From NCBI GenBank assembly GCA_013350335.1, contig CM023536.1, positions 7,956,207 to 8,020,206 on the forward strand: 64,000 nucleotides of DNA, read 5' to 3'. The translations under genes were made by a program, and so were the position numbers. Of this stretch, positions 36,034 to 47,177 are shown piece after piece. The stretch comes from Chimonanthus salicifolius (taxonomy: Eukaryota; Streptophyta; Magnoliopsida; Laurales; Calycanthaceae). Position 1 is the first letter of the stretch. The number at the start of each line of letters is the position of its first letter. The notes under the pieces are model-generated. The model saw nothing but the letters and a program-made list of their open reading frames with translations. It was not told the origin of the DNA and did no database searches.

Positions 36034-36039
36034 TATAAG
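36034..36039 (+). promoter_or_regulatory. Candidate TATA box for MULE transposase
   Basis: TATAAG lies just inside the left TIR, about 375 bases before the transposase ATG. A CT-rich leader with CGAAACCCTAG follows. The counterpart at the right end is stronger. Confidence 0.3.
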
Positions 36040-36413
36040 TTCAATCGCTCCTCTCTTCACTCTCATTTTTCGTTTTCATCTCGCCCCTTTCGAAACCCTA
36101 GTCCCTCAGAACCCCGATTTCGAAATCTTCTCCTTCAAAACCTCCCCGATTTCGAAATCTTCTTCCTCAAAGCCTTTTCTACACCCCTCTCACTCAAACC
36201 CCTCTCTCTCAAACTCCTTTCCAAACTATTTTCCCTGAAACCCCAAACCTGCTTTAAAAAACGAACCACTCCACTATTTGAAGATACTCTCTCAAATCAC
36301 CTATATTGATTCGAAAGTATCTCTCAGAAGTTACTCTCTCAATCTCCGAACCGGAATCAAAGGTAACTCTTTCTCAAACCCAAGACTCTCAAAATTTCTT
36401 TGAAATTAGTACT

Positions 36414-38616
36414 ATGGATTGTGAAAATGATGAGATTGTTGAGAATGATATTGTTGACAATGAATTTGTTGAGAGGTGCTTTTCAAGTCGTGACGATTTA
36501 GTGAAGCATGTTAAGGAGGTTTCCATTGCGCAAGGATTTGTAGCTACAATTAAGAGGTCATGCAATAGAAGCAATGTAGTTATTTTTTGTTGCGATAGAG
36601 GGGGTACATATCGTAGCACAGTTAATTTGAAAGATGATGAGAGGAAGAAGAAAGCATATTCTCGCCTTGTTAATTGTCCATTTCAAGTGAGAGGGAAACA
36701 AATTGTTGATGGGTCATGGAAGTTGACTATAAAAGATGTGGAGCACAATCATGATCTGATGAGCGTATTAGTAGGTCATCCGAGTACAAGGTGTTTTTCA
36801 GATGAGGAGAAGAGAATGATCATTGAAATGTATAATAGCAATGTACCACCCCGACAAATTATGACGACCATTCGAAACGAGAATCCAGAGATTGGAGTAT
36901 CATCTACTGATTTGTACAATTTTTTGTCATCGGTTCTAAAAGAGCAACTTAGAGGTCGTACTTCAATTGAAGCCTTGTTAGAAGATCTTCAAGTAGGTGG
37001 TTACCAATATTTTCTCAAATATGACATTAAGGTCATTTATCTCATCTTCTCTTTGCACATCCACTGTCAGTTGTACTTATGAAGACCTATAATAATGTAT
37101 TTCTCATGGATTGCACTTACAAAACCAACAGATATCATATGCCATTGCTTAATATCGTTGGTATCACAAGTTTCAACAAGACTTTCTACTCATGCTTTGC
37201 ATTTATGAGGAATGAAAAATTTGAAGATTACGTATGGGCGTTACAGATGTTCAAGAAGGTATTAGGAGTAAATCATGATCGACAAGTTTTTTTGACAGAT
37301 AGAGATTTGGCGTTAAAGAATGCCATTGATTCAGAGTTCCCTAATGCTGTACATATCTTTTGTATTTGGCACATCAATAAGAATATTCTTGCTCATTGTA
37401 AGCCTCTTTTCAATAAAGTGGAAGAATGGAATGCATTTTTGACTCAATGGAATGAATGCGTCGAGTCTCCATCCGAAGTTGCATTTAATGAAGCGTTTGA
37501 GGCATTCAAACAAGATTTTCGACATTATTCGGATGCAGTGAATTATATAAGACGCACATGAACCCCACATAAGAAGCAATTCGTCAAGGCATGGATCGGT
37601 TGGAGTTTACATTTTCAAAATGCAGCAACTTCAAGGGTTGAAACTGCACATTCAGTGTTAAAACGATATATAGCTAACTCCACTAGCAATCTATATGTTG
37701 TCCGAAGGAAGATATCCCATGCAATTGAAAATCAGTTTCAAGAGTTCAAGATTCAAACGGAGGATGAGAAAATCCGGTTTGCTCTTACTGTTTCGATTCC
37801 TTTTTTTGATGAAGTGAACGGCAGACTATCACAATTTGCATTATCTGAGGTTTACAAGCAATATGTTATGCTCATAAACATGTCATTTTTACCCAATTGT
37901 ACACATGAGTTTACAGCTTCTATGGGTTTACCTTGTGCTCACAGAATGCAATTTATGAACAAGTTACATTTGGATCAGATCCATCCACAATGGAGAATCG
38001 ATTTGATTTCATTTGATGACTTGAACATTGAAATGAATCGACCCGGAGATGAATTAGATGTACACTGGGAAACCATTAAGAAAAAATATGGAAACTTGTT
38101 TACATTTGATCAAGAGGAGCTCCGAGATCATATCCAAGATCTTGCCAGTAATGAGATGCATATCAGCCAACCTATTATGCAGTACAACAGAGGACGTCAT
38201 CCAGGTTCAAACACCTCAAAGGGTCAAACATCTACAAGACGAGATCCTTCTGCGTTTGAGATTGTAGAGAATCAATTGACTGGAAGAAGATGTGGGTTAT
38301 GTAAAAATATTGGTCATACGAAGAGAACATGTCCGAATAGAAGTGCTGCACAGTCATCCTGCAGTGTAGATTTAAATGCTTTACCTCAACCATTTAATGA
38401 TTATTACCCTGAATCGCAGGCAACGAGTTTGTCTCAATTTTCCGAAGTAAATTTCGTTTACATAAGATACATATTTACATTTTCATTCATATAGAATAAA
38501 GTGAACAATACTAACACGTACTCCTTTTTCCACAGCCGACTGGTTCTTATGGCTTCTATGACGATTCGACATATACCTCTGGTGATGTTAGAGATCCTGA
38601 CGAATTACACCATTAG
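36414..38616 (+). pseudogene. MULE transposase, disabled
   Basis: The first ATG in frame is at 36414. The N-terminal part has the FAR1/WRKY-GCM1-like zinc-binding pattern (FCCDRGG, NCPF, HNHD). The central MULE transposase domain shows NVFLMDCTYKTN and VFLTDRDLAL with two catalytic Asp, and the CIWH motif typical of MULEs. A degenerate SWIM-type finger (CTH...GLPCAH) and a zinc knuckle CGLCKNIGHTKRTC follow. Reading breaks twice: a frameshift near 37030 and a TGA at 37559-37561, where the family normally has Trp. A likely intron 38447-38535 joins a last exon 38536-38616 encoding PTGSYGFYDDSTYTSGD. Confidence 0.9.
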
Positions 38617-38761
38617 TGGAATCAGTGATGGATGTCTATCATTTGTTCGTGTATTCAGTTGTAAGAATGTTTTTCATTTCCAAAAAATTGTATTAATTTT
38701 AATTCCGATGTACTGAAGTATGTATTCAAGCAACAATTGTTTTTTAAATTAATCCAGCACT

Positions 38762-39250
38762 GAGTGGTTTGTTACGAAATATGGGACCCTTGCGTGGGCC
38801 TTTCACTAAATATGTGTTTCATGGATTGTCGCTAAACATGGGACCTTTGAATGGTTTCTCACTAAATATGAGACCTTAGAGTGGATTGTCGCTAAACACG
38901 GGACCTTTCAGAGAGGGGTCAGTCAACAAGTATGGGACCTTAGAAATCAGATGGTCTGGTTAAAGAAGAGTTTTAACCATTAGTAAGGAAGTTTGTCAAG
39001 GAATTCTGGATTAAACAAGCATTGGTCGTTCACTCCAGCATTCCTTGACAAACTTTCTCACTAATAGTTAAAACTCTTCTTTAATTAGGCCATCTGATTT
39101 CTAAGGTCCCATACTTGTTGACTGACCCCTCTAAGGTCCCATATTTAGTGAGAGACCACCACTCAAAGGTGTCATGTTTAGCGACAATACATGAAACCCA
39201 TATTTAGTGTCAGACCACTCAAGGGTCCCATATATAGTGACAGACCATTC
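38762..39250. repeat. Foldback insert between the two MULE genes
   Basis: Arms of roughly 230 bases (38762-39005 and 39030-39250) are inverted copies around a short loop. Each arm holds repeated ACTAAATATGGGACCTT-like units separated by AGTGG/GTCGCTAAACATG. It would fold into a long hairpin if transcribed. No clear target duplication is visible because a transposase exon copy abuts it. Confidence 0.8.
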
Positions 39251-39254
39251 ACAT

Positions 39255-39319
39255 CCGACTGGTTCTTATGGCTTCTATGACGATTCAACATATACCTCTG
39301 GTGATGTTAGAGATCCTGA
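39255..39319 (+). repeat. Second copy of the transposase last exon
   Basis: 65 bases identical to 38536-38600 except one base. In this copy the frame continues into ISDHVHSVVYKQ rather than stopping. The two copies flank the foldback. Confidence 0.85.
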
Positions 39320-39497
39320 TATTAGCGATCATGTGCATTCAGTTGTTTACAAACAAACCATTCTATTCACCATGTTCATTCAAATAGATGAAATAGTTCA
39401 TAAAAAGAAATCATTCACTATGTTCATTCAAGATTCACAAACGATGTAATAAAAAAAAAACATTCACTATATTGACAAACGATGTTACATATGAATA

Positions 39498-41286
39498 TCA
39501 AAAGAGTATATGAGCAGGAGCTGGAGCAGATGTAGAAGCAGGTGCAGATGTAGAAACTGGGGCAGATGCAGTATGAGGAGGTGCTGGTGCCAATGAAGAA
39601 GGTACTGGTGCAGGATCAGGAGGTGCTGGTGCCGATGAAGAAGGGACTGGTGCAGGATCAGGAGGTGTTGGTGCCAATGGACGACGTCCAGTCGCACTAT
39701 GCTTGGGGACAGTCGAACGCACCTGACGAGTGGGGCCTGTCGGACGAGGATGAATGGGCCCAGACGGAAGAGGCTGAGTGGCGCCAGTCGCACGAGACTG
39801 TGGGATGTCAGTCGAGAGAGCCTGACTCGTGTCAGTGGACGAAGAGGCTATCCCCCATGATTTCTTTATATTCTTCTCATTTAGCATACATCTGATGATC
39901 CCGGTTCCTGAATCGCGTCCAAGTTGTGAATTTATTCCTCCTTTTTGCAATAAAAGAACAGAGTTTCTCATTAAGTCTATCGTATGAGTCTCCAAATTAT
40001 TCAGCCTTCTCATCGTCATTCCGACCAACTCAGTATTTTTCTTATCAATTGTGGCATTAATCCTCCCTTCCATCTGAGCCAATTTATCGTCAACCAATCC
40101 CTCAAGCCTTCTAATCAATCTTCCTTCCATCTCACCTAATTTTTCATCAACCATCCCTTCAAGCCTGCCCATAAGCCTTTCTTCAATCTCGGCAAATTTT
40201 ACATCAATTTTTTCATTCAATTTTTCTATACTATCAAGAATCAGCTTAGTACTGACTCCTGTATCATGTGCCTCACCACTCCCAACTTCAGGTGCCTCTG
40301 CTCCCTGAACTTCAGGCGCCTCAGTCCCCCCAACTTCAGGTATGTCACCCTCCTCAGGTGCCTCAACCTCAATAGGACGATGTTCTACTTTGAGAACCCA
40401 ACGTGCATTGTCGAGTTTGTATCCCATCTTGCCCAAAGTAGACGCATCAAATATATCGGTTTTCTTCATTTCTATTTTCTCATCAGGGGGAGGGTGACTC
40501 CGCAAAATCGAAACAAGTAAGACAGAAATAAACCATATGGAATGCTACATTTTCTAATCTTACGAGATGCAGTCATGTGTTTTATTATGATGAAGGATAT
40601 ATCAATTTGTTTCCCATTCAAGATGCACCATATCAATAAACTATCAAAATACGGCACTTGATTACTAAGCCCTTTTCTAGGTAAAATATTTTTCCTAATA
40701 ATGTAATATACAATTCGGGCCTCTAGGGTTAGCTCCATAAGCCCGATCTTATCTCCTCTGGCACCATCACTTCGCCCACACAATTGGGTCATGGCCTCCG
40801 AGGAAACGAATCCATCAATATCGGTGGGCCATGAATTTAGTTCATATTTCGAAATAGTGGCACTGGGAAACCCAAACATTCTGTCCAGTGCCTCAGTTGA
40901 AATATCAATTTCTGTCCCCCTAACTTTGGATTTTATGGAGTGTCTCGTCCGGTCCTCCGACATATTTGCATAAAATTCCTTCACCAATTTTGGGTAAAAA
41001 TCTTCTTTTATTCCCAAAAAACCTCCCCACCAAGTCTGTAAATATACTCATCGATTCTTTATTCAAATGCAGAAAAAAAGCTTAGGTCCATGATTTTACC
41101 ATAAATCATCGGCCGAGAGTACAAATCCTCTCGGTATAGTGTGGCGGCTTCCAAAGACTTGAAGTGGTTCGGGTCGAAGGTCTCTGTCTCCCTAGGTGGT
41201 GTCTCTGTCAATCTCGCTCTCTTCCTTTTAGATGAAGCCGGTACCTTTATCTTTCTCCCTCTCAATGTAGACGCTTTGGATGCCAT
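39498..41286 (-). pseudogene. 'Putative plant transposon protein' family gene, disabled
   Basis: The minus-strand ATG at 41286 begins MASKASTLRGRKIKVP, with a basic SSKRKRAR stretch. The middle part has the hallmarks of the plant transposon protein family (Pfam PF20167 as I remember it): KLVKEFYANM, SKVRGTEIDIS, LTLEARIVYYIIRKNILPR, FDSLLIWCILNGKQID, IIKHM. The C-terminal part has acidic EAPEV repeats, a long heptad coiled coil (EERLMGRLEGMVDEKLGEM and similar) and a Pro/Ala tail with a 48-base repeat (PDPAPVPSSSAPAP). Frameshifts near 41030-41080 and in a C run near 40490 split it. Function is unknown. It is the second gene of the MULE, converging on the transposase. Confidence 0.75.
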
Positions 41287-41589
41287 GTGAAGGAGTGCTG
41301 TGAAGGAAATCCGGCGAGGAAGACAAAATCCGAGAAAGGCAAGAAAAGGTTTCCGGAAATCCGGCGAGGAAGACGAATTCAGAGGGTTTCCGGAGAGGGC
41401 AAATCGGAGATCCGAAGATGAAATCGGAGAAAGAAAGTGTTTCCAGAGAGGGCAAATCGCACGATTTGGAGAATCGTGAGCTCGATTTGGTGAAGAGGAA
41501 AGGGTCGATCGATCGTTCGAGAAGAAGAAGAGAAAGGGTCTTCGGTTTCGAGGGTTGAATCGCAGGAAAGGGCGAAAGGATCGATCGGT

Positions 41590-41599
41590 TATATATATA
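41590..41599 (-). promoter_or_regulatory. Candidate TATA box for MULE second gene
   Basis: TATATATATA directly inside the right TIR, reading toward the minus-strand gene whose ATG is about 300 bases on. This fits TIR-borne promoters, as in maize MuDR. Confidence 0.45.
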
Positions 41600-41601
41600 G
41601 C

Positions 41602-42288
41602 TGATCGATCGATCGCACGATCACAGTGATCGATCGATCGATCTTGCCCTAAACAGAAGATCGATCGATTGATCATATGTGATCGTGCGATCGATCTTGA
41701 GATAAGAGGTCGACTGTCTGACAGTCGAGCTCTCAGTTAAGATCGATCGCACGATCACAGTGATCGATCGATCGATCTTGCCCTAAACAGAAGATCGATC
41801 GCACGATTGTATGTGATCGATCGATCGATCTTGCCCTAAACAGAAGATCGATTGATCGATCTTGCCCTAAACAGAAGATCGATCGCACGATCACATACAG
41901 AAGATCGATCGCACGATTGTATGTGATCGTGCGATCGATCTTTGAATGGGTCACAGTCGATCGCACGATTGTATGTGATCGTGCGATCGATCTTGGTGGG
42001 AGCGGTCGACTGTCAAACCGTCGACCTCTCAGTTAAAATCGATCGTGCGATCGACTGAAACCCGTGTTATGATCGATCGATCGATTCGAAAATGAACTGT
42101 CGGATCGATCGATCGATCGTATACGCCTCAGATCAAGCGTATACGCCTCAGATCGATCGATCGACGCGAAATGGCGTTGCAGCACCGATCGCACGATTTC
42201 GCGCGGAAAGGGCAGAATGGTAATTTCCACTCAATTTTCGGAAATCGGTGTCTCCTGGCAGATTTATGCGGTGTCTATATTGCCACCC
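41602..42288 (-). repeat. Right TIR of MULE, expanded
   Basis: About 690 bases. The outer part matches the left TIR. The inner part has extra rounds of GATCGATCGCACGAT hairpins separated by CTTCTGTTTAGGGCAAGATC, so it is about 230 bases longer than the left TIR. A second TCGACTGTCAGACAGTCGA palindrome lies near 41709-41727. Confidence 0.88.
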
Positions 42289-42297
42289 TACAATCAT

Positions 42298-45200
42298 TTC
42301 TCTAATATGAAATTTCCCTAAAGGCCCTCGTGCACGTTATCATATTGCTCTGATTCTTAATGGTGGGCCAACAGTGTTGTTGGAAGATCATTGAATGCCT
42401 GGATTCTGGTGTTTCAATTAACGTGTCAGAATTTTGTCCAATGCCCCGCGTTTAAATTGGGGGGTAAAGGGAGGTAATAAGAGGTAATGGGAAGTTTATC
42501 TTGAGTGCCCTTGTTTGATAATAATAGAGTAAGAATAAAATTTAATTTTTTATCTATCTTGTCCCCACTTTTAAAAACTCTTTGTTTTGTCAAGAGTATT
42601 TTTTTTTAATGATGTTTAGTAAATTTCATTCAAAGAATAAGGAGTCCAAAAATATATAAAAGAGGAACCCACAGTCTGAGCCCACGCAAAATATAGAGAC
42701 AAATGCAAAAGAGAACTCTGCACAAAATAATGAGCCGAAGAAACAATAGCCCAAAGAAAAAATCAAGGGTATTCATAATATAGGAAGTAATTTTGGTCAA
42801 GGGTAATCTCGAGTAATCCTTGTAAAATTTACCTCTCATTCAAACTCATCTTAAATTGTAGAGAAAAGACTTTATCGCTTATTGAAAAGTAAATTTTCAA
42901 TATTTTTCTCCTTCTGGACAGAGTTAAATAAAAAAATTATTGACCCTTTAGCTATTTACTTTATTGTAATATAGAAGTGAAAAAATACCAAAGGATCTCC
43001 AATAAATTAGTTTGCAAATAATATTTTATAAAAAGTACAACATTCTTAATCTAACTGTTTCAAGAGGGAGGGTGGTTATTAAAGTATAAAGTGGGCCATA
43101 TATTAAAAGTTGAATTCTCACTTGGTCATTTTAATTTTAGGATTTTTTTGTGAGCCATTGATTGTTCGTGACAGATCTCAAAAAAATATGAAAATGAATT
43201 AGTTTCTTTTTAATTATATTTTTTTTTGTAAAGTGCTTGCTCTATTCATTCAATCTAATTATTTAAGATGATTGTAGAATCTCTAGTTATCATGAGTGAA
43301 TCCTCTATCCATCTAACTTTTTAGTAGTTATTCATCAATGATTAAATTTGTTTGTTTCAAAATGTATGGTGTATTCACTCATTCCACTCATCTTGGCAAG
43401 ATATGATCATTACTCAGCATTACTCATATATGTAGGAGTTCTACAGTAAAATAAGTTTGTACTAAACTTCGTACAAACAACTAATTGATGTCACTTGAAA
43501 TTACTTAGATGAGTGGGTTTGAAAAATTTTGACTTATATATACTACCCATAAATTTTCATCTTAATTAGATAAAAGAAGTCGTGTTTTTCAAGATTTAAA
43601 ATTTATAAAGTTAGATCAATAAGTATTATAAGTCAAATTGAGTATGTGTACAATTCACGTGGGTTGAGGGAGGATTGGATCCATTAAGTCTATTGTGAGC
43701 CCTACAAACCAAAATTTGCATTAAATCTCATAAAGATTGTTCTAAACGAAAATTGTTTACATACATACATGTATATATTCTCTAAGAACAATTCTCATGA
43801 GACCCCCCCTCATCCACCCCACTCACCACCATCTATCCTATGTGAAGTGTACATGTACCCAATTTGACTCAAATTTGACTTTTAAAGCCAATTGATTTAA
43901 CTTGATGAATCTTAAAATTTGAAAAGATTAAAAAATATGACTTCTCTCATCAAATCAAAACGAAATTTCATAGGCACTATATATAAATCAAGGCCTTTCA
44001 AACTCATCCATCCATGTAGACTAAGGTGGTGCATATTAGTCGTTCTCACGAAAGTCTCATTAAAGCTAGTTTGAACAAAATTTGGTGCAAATTCTCCTAT
44101 GGCCGCACTTGAACCCATATGGATGAGCTGGTTTGAAAGGCTTCACTTATATATGATTCCTAAAACTTTCAACTTTATTGGATAAGAGAAACCATGATAT
44201 TTAAAGCCCTTAAAATTCAATTTTTATCTAAGGATAAAACATCATTGTGTTAGATCAATGGACTTTAAAAGTCAGACTAGTATCAAATTGGATTTTATAT
44301 ATGTGAGCTTTTATTTTTCATAAATTGTCTCTCCAACACAATATTGTCAGCTTTGAATTTATAGGGACATACACGACTTTGTATTGGCGAGTCAATCCAA
44401 AGTTGCTTCCAAAAGGCTTTGAACTATAAGGAGAAAAAACTCTAACTTATATACGAGCACTAATCCATCAGTCTAAACGATATGGGACAAGGAACTCATG
44501 CTCTTTGCGTGTATCTTAATTTTTAAGTGTGTCAATAGTAAAAGCCATTAAATAAGTATATATAAAATTGTGATTCTTAACCAATAATATATACGGAATT
44601 GTAAATAAGGTTTTCAATTAAGATTATGAAAAGATAGACGAAATTACATTTTCTACTTTAAAACTACATTCTCCACTAAATTTAAAAGAGTTTGAATGAT
44701 GAAAGGAACCTTTTAAGAATTTTCCACTCCACCCTAAAGGTCTTCATAGAGTTAGTTAAGAACTCTAAAAATCCTAGACACCTTCAAGTATGCAAACACC
44801 TTCAAGTATACAAACACTACATATATTAATTTTTACTTAAAAAAATATATGCAATTATTTATATAGTTTAAATTAGTCAAATCTTTCTAAACTTATATAA
44901 AATTCCAATGTCAACAACGATTTTAGTTCAATAATTATAAATATTTAATTAATCAAATTAATTAAGGATCTAATAAAATATGGCTCCTTCAAAAAGAAAA
45001 AAAACCATTGACACTCGTTGAAACTCTTTCCCACACTTCGATTGAATATGAAAGTGTAAATATTTGTTTATTAATTTATTTTTGAAATAAAGAATTAAGG
45101 ATGAAGATAACTGTATGACCCACATTTAGATCTAAGAGAGAAAGTTTGACTGCCAACAAAATCTTGATCTTATAAATCATTCTCGCTAATATATAAATTT

Positions 45201-45847
45201 AATTAAAAATTCAAAAAAAGGAGAGAGTTTTTGGTCACCTGTAATAAATTTACCATTTTAAAATTAAAATATAAATATTTTTATTTCTAATAAACATGAT
45301 ATTTCAAATTTTCAACTAAAATTTTAAATTTTAGATATAATACTTTATTGAGCAAAAGAATATGTTCAAATCTATTTATAATTTTTTTATGACCGAAGTA
45401 GAATAAGTTTGTCAGAAATGACCATTTAAAATTGAGTAAAAATTTAAGTCAGAACTATAAAATGAGAAGAGTTCATAGTCATTACTCTAACTTTTTTAAT
45501 TTTTTTTTTTAATTTCTCTATATAAGTTTCAACTTGATAAGATTAACTCTGAATTTTTACTTTAAAATTAAAATTTATAATTTCATCATCACCATTTCAT
45601 TATCTTTATCTTATTTAGTTTTATCTTGAAAATAAAAGTTCAAAAGAAAATTATACTTTTTATAATAATAGATGAAAATAAATTTTCAATTAAAGTGACA
45701 CTGATCTTCAAAATCAATGGCCCATGTATATTAAAAAATTATTTTTGCAATGAATTCGACCTCTACATAATTGAAAGTGAGTCCGCCTGCGCCATTTATT
45801 GGAAGATATTTTTAATATGTGAAAAAATAATAAATAGAGAAGAAAGA
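42298..45847. other. No gene seen; decayed repeats
   Basis: About 42440-42850 resembles the GGCTGCGTTTGGATGG element interrupted by a LINE-like 3' tail in reverse (poly-T at 42600 then AAATTTCATTCAAAG). About 43380-44300 contains two diverged copies of a roughly 400-base repeat sharing TTGGATAAGAGAAA/TTAGATAAAAGAAG and GTTAGATCAAT words. The rest is AT-rich. Confidence 0.45.
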
Positions 45848-45907
45848 GATGCTTTTCCATCTCTAACCAGTGGCCTCAACCACCACCCAATCATAACTCA
45901 CCACAGC

Positions 45908-45935
45908 CTTCCTCTCTCTCTCTCCTCTCTGTTTG
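45908..45935 (+). promoter_or_regulatory. Pyrimidine patch, probable MYB transcription start area
   Basis: A CT-rich stretch (TTCCTCTCTCTCTCTCC) followed by TGTTTGTTTGTAG fits a plant Y patch or leader. The next acceptor-like TTGTTATAG at about 46203-46211 suggests a 5'UTR intron. The assignment is by position only. Confidence 0.3.
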
Positions 45936-46689
45936 TTTGTAGATCCCAAGAAGTCTTAAAGGGGAATGGGTAAGGGAATTTAGATTCATTTCTTTCAAAA
46001 GCCCTTTGCAATTTTCCTTCATCTTTTCAGTTGTTTGCTCAGTTTTCAAAGGAGAAAGAATCTTACTCAATTTCCTGCTCCAGTTCTTCATATTCATGCT
46101 CATTGATCATTTGATTTGAGTTTTATCAGTTGGGTTGCTGTTTTTTGTCCCTATTTTTGCCTATTGAGCTCTTTTTACTTATTCGGTTTAATCTCTTGGG
46201 TGTTGTTATAGGGTCCTTATGTGCAGTTTTAGCTGCAGAGAAATGTTCTTGGCTCTCTCACAAGGTCGATTTCTTCAACTTCTTCCATCTATTTGGGCTT
46301 TATTTATAAAAGCTTCACCTTGGTCTTGATTTTTTTTTTTTACTTCTTTTGGCTGTTTCCGAGATTTAATGGAAGTACCTTTAGTTCATCTCTCTATTTT
46401 TTTTAATGATTTTGGGGAGATGGGTTTTTGTTAGATCCCTCTGAAATTCTTATGCAGAAAGGATATTTTAATTCTCTTCAAATTGCTTCTCAATTTGTTG
46501 CCCTTTCTCTGCATTTCATCCTTTTTTTTTCTTTTAGAATGTTTGCGGAGTTGCACAAATCAATTGGGTTTCATTTCAGCTTTTTGCAGTACAAATTCTA
46601 GTGGAATGGAATGTTTTGCATTGCTGAAGCAATTTTTATATAAGGCAGAAAATTGTGAAACTGATGTTACTTGATATTTAATTCTTATC

Positions 46690-47177
46690 TCTGTAAACTC
46701 TGCTTCCAATTTTGAGATGATGTATTGGACTATGGATTGCCAATGATTTTCTCAGAAAACCATGAAAATTTTGGAACTGTTATTGATTATGTTCTTTCAT
46801 TCCTGTTGTATGAACTCTGCTTTTGATTTCAAAACGATGTCCATTGGACCATTTCACATTATCAAACATATCTTGAGAACGATGTGTTTGCTAATCCTAT
46901 CAATGCAAACTCTGATTCCAATCATGAAATGGTGTCTGTCGAAAAGTGGAACCTTTGTTTAGAAAATTATAAGAACTGTGGAACAACTGTTTACTTGTTC
47001 TCTAATTCTTAATAGTGTGAACACTGCTTCTGATGTTGAAATGATGTCCATTAGAGCATTTCAAATTACGGAAATTTTCTTAAGAAATTTCTGGGAATTG
47101 TGGAACTGTTGTTGATTTTTTTTTTTTCTTTATATATATTTCCTATCAGTGCAAACTCTGCTTCTGATATCAGAATG
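46690..47177 (+). repeat. Degenerate tandem repeat in MYB leader
   Basis: Five units share GTGNAAACTCTGCTTCTGAT followed by TGAAATGATGTCCATT. Anchors lie near 46695, 46811, 46905, 47018 and 47151, giving spacings of roughly 95-135 bases. The last unit supplies the start codon region (CAGAATGATGAAGTG). Confidence 0.75.

Larger units (their letters stand above)
35565..42288. mobile_element. Two-gene Mutator-like element (MULE)
   Basis: 6,724 bases, starting GGGTGGCAATATAGACACC and ending with its reverse complement. The flanks are identical TACAATCAT (35556-35564, 42289-42297), the 9-bp duplication typical of Mutator transposition. Contents in order: left TIR, leader, transposase relic (+), foldback, second-gene relic (-), leader, right TIR. 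The two genes converge. Both are disabled by frameshifts or stops, so movement would need proteins from another copy. It is strikingly richer in CG and GATC than its AT-rich surroundings. Confidence 0.92.

Noticed and set aside
35957..36238. Short protein encoded across the left MULE TIR
   Set aside because: It is translated hairpin repeat followed by a CT-rich leader; no conserved start or domain.
37559..37561. In-frame TGA as recoding or as part of an intron in the MULE transposase
   Set aside because: Flanking residues align across it without a gap, the position is a conserved Trp in the family, and no GT/AG pair would remove it in frame.
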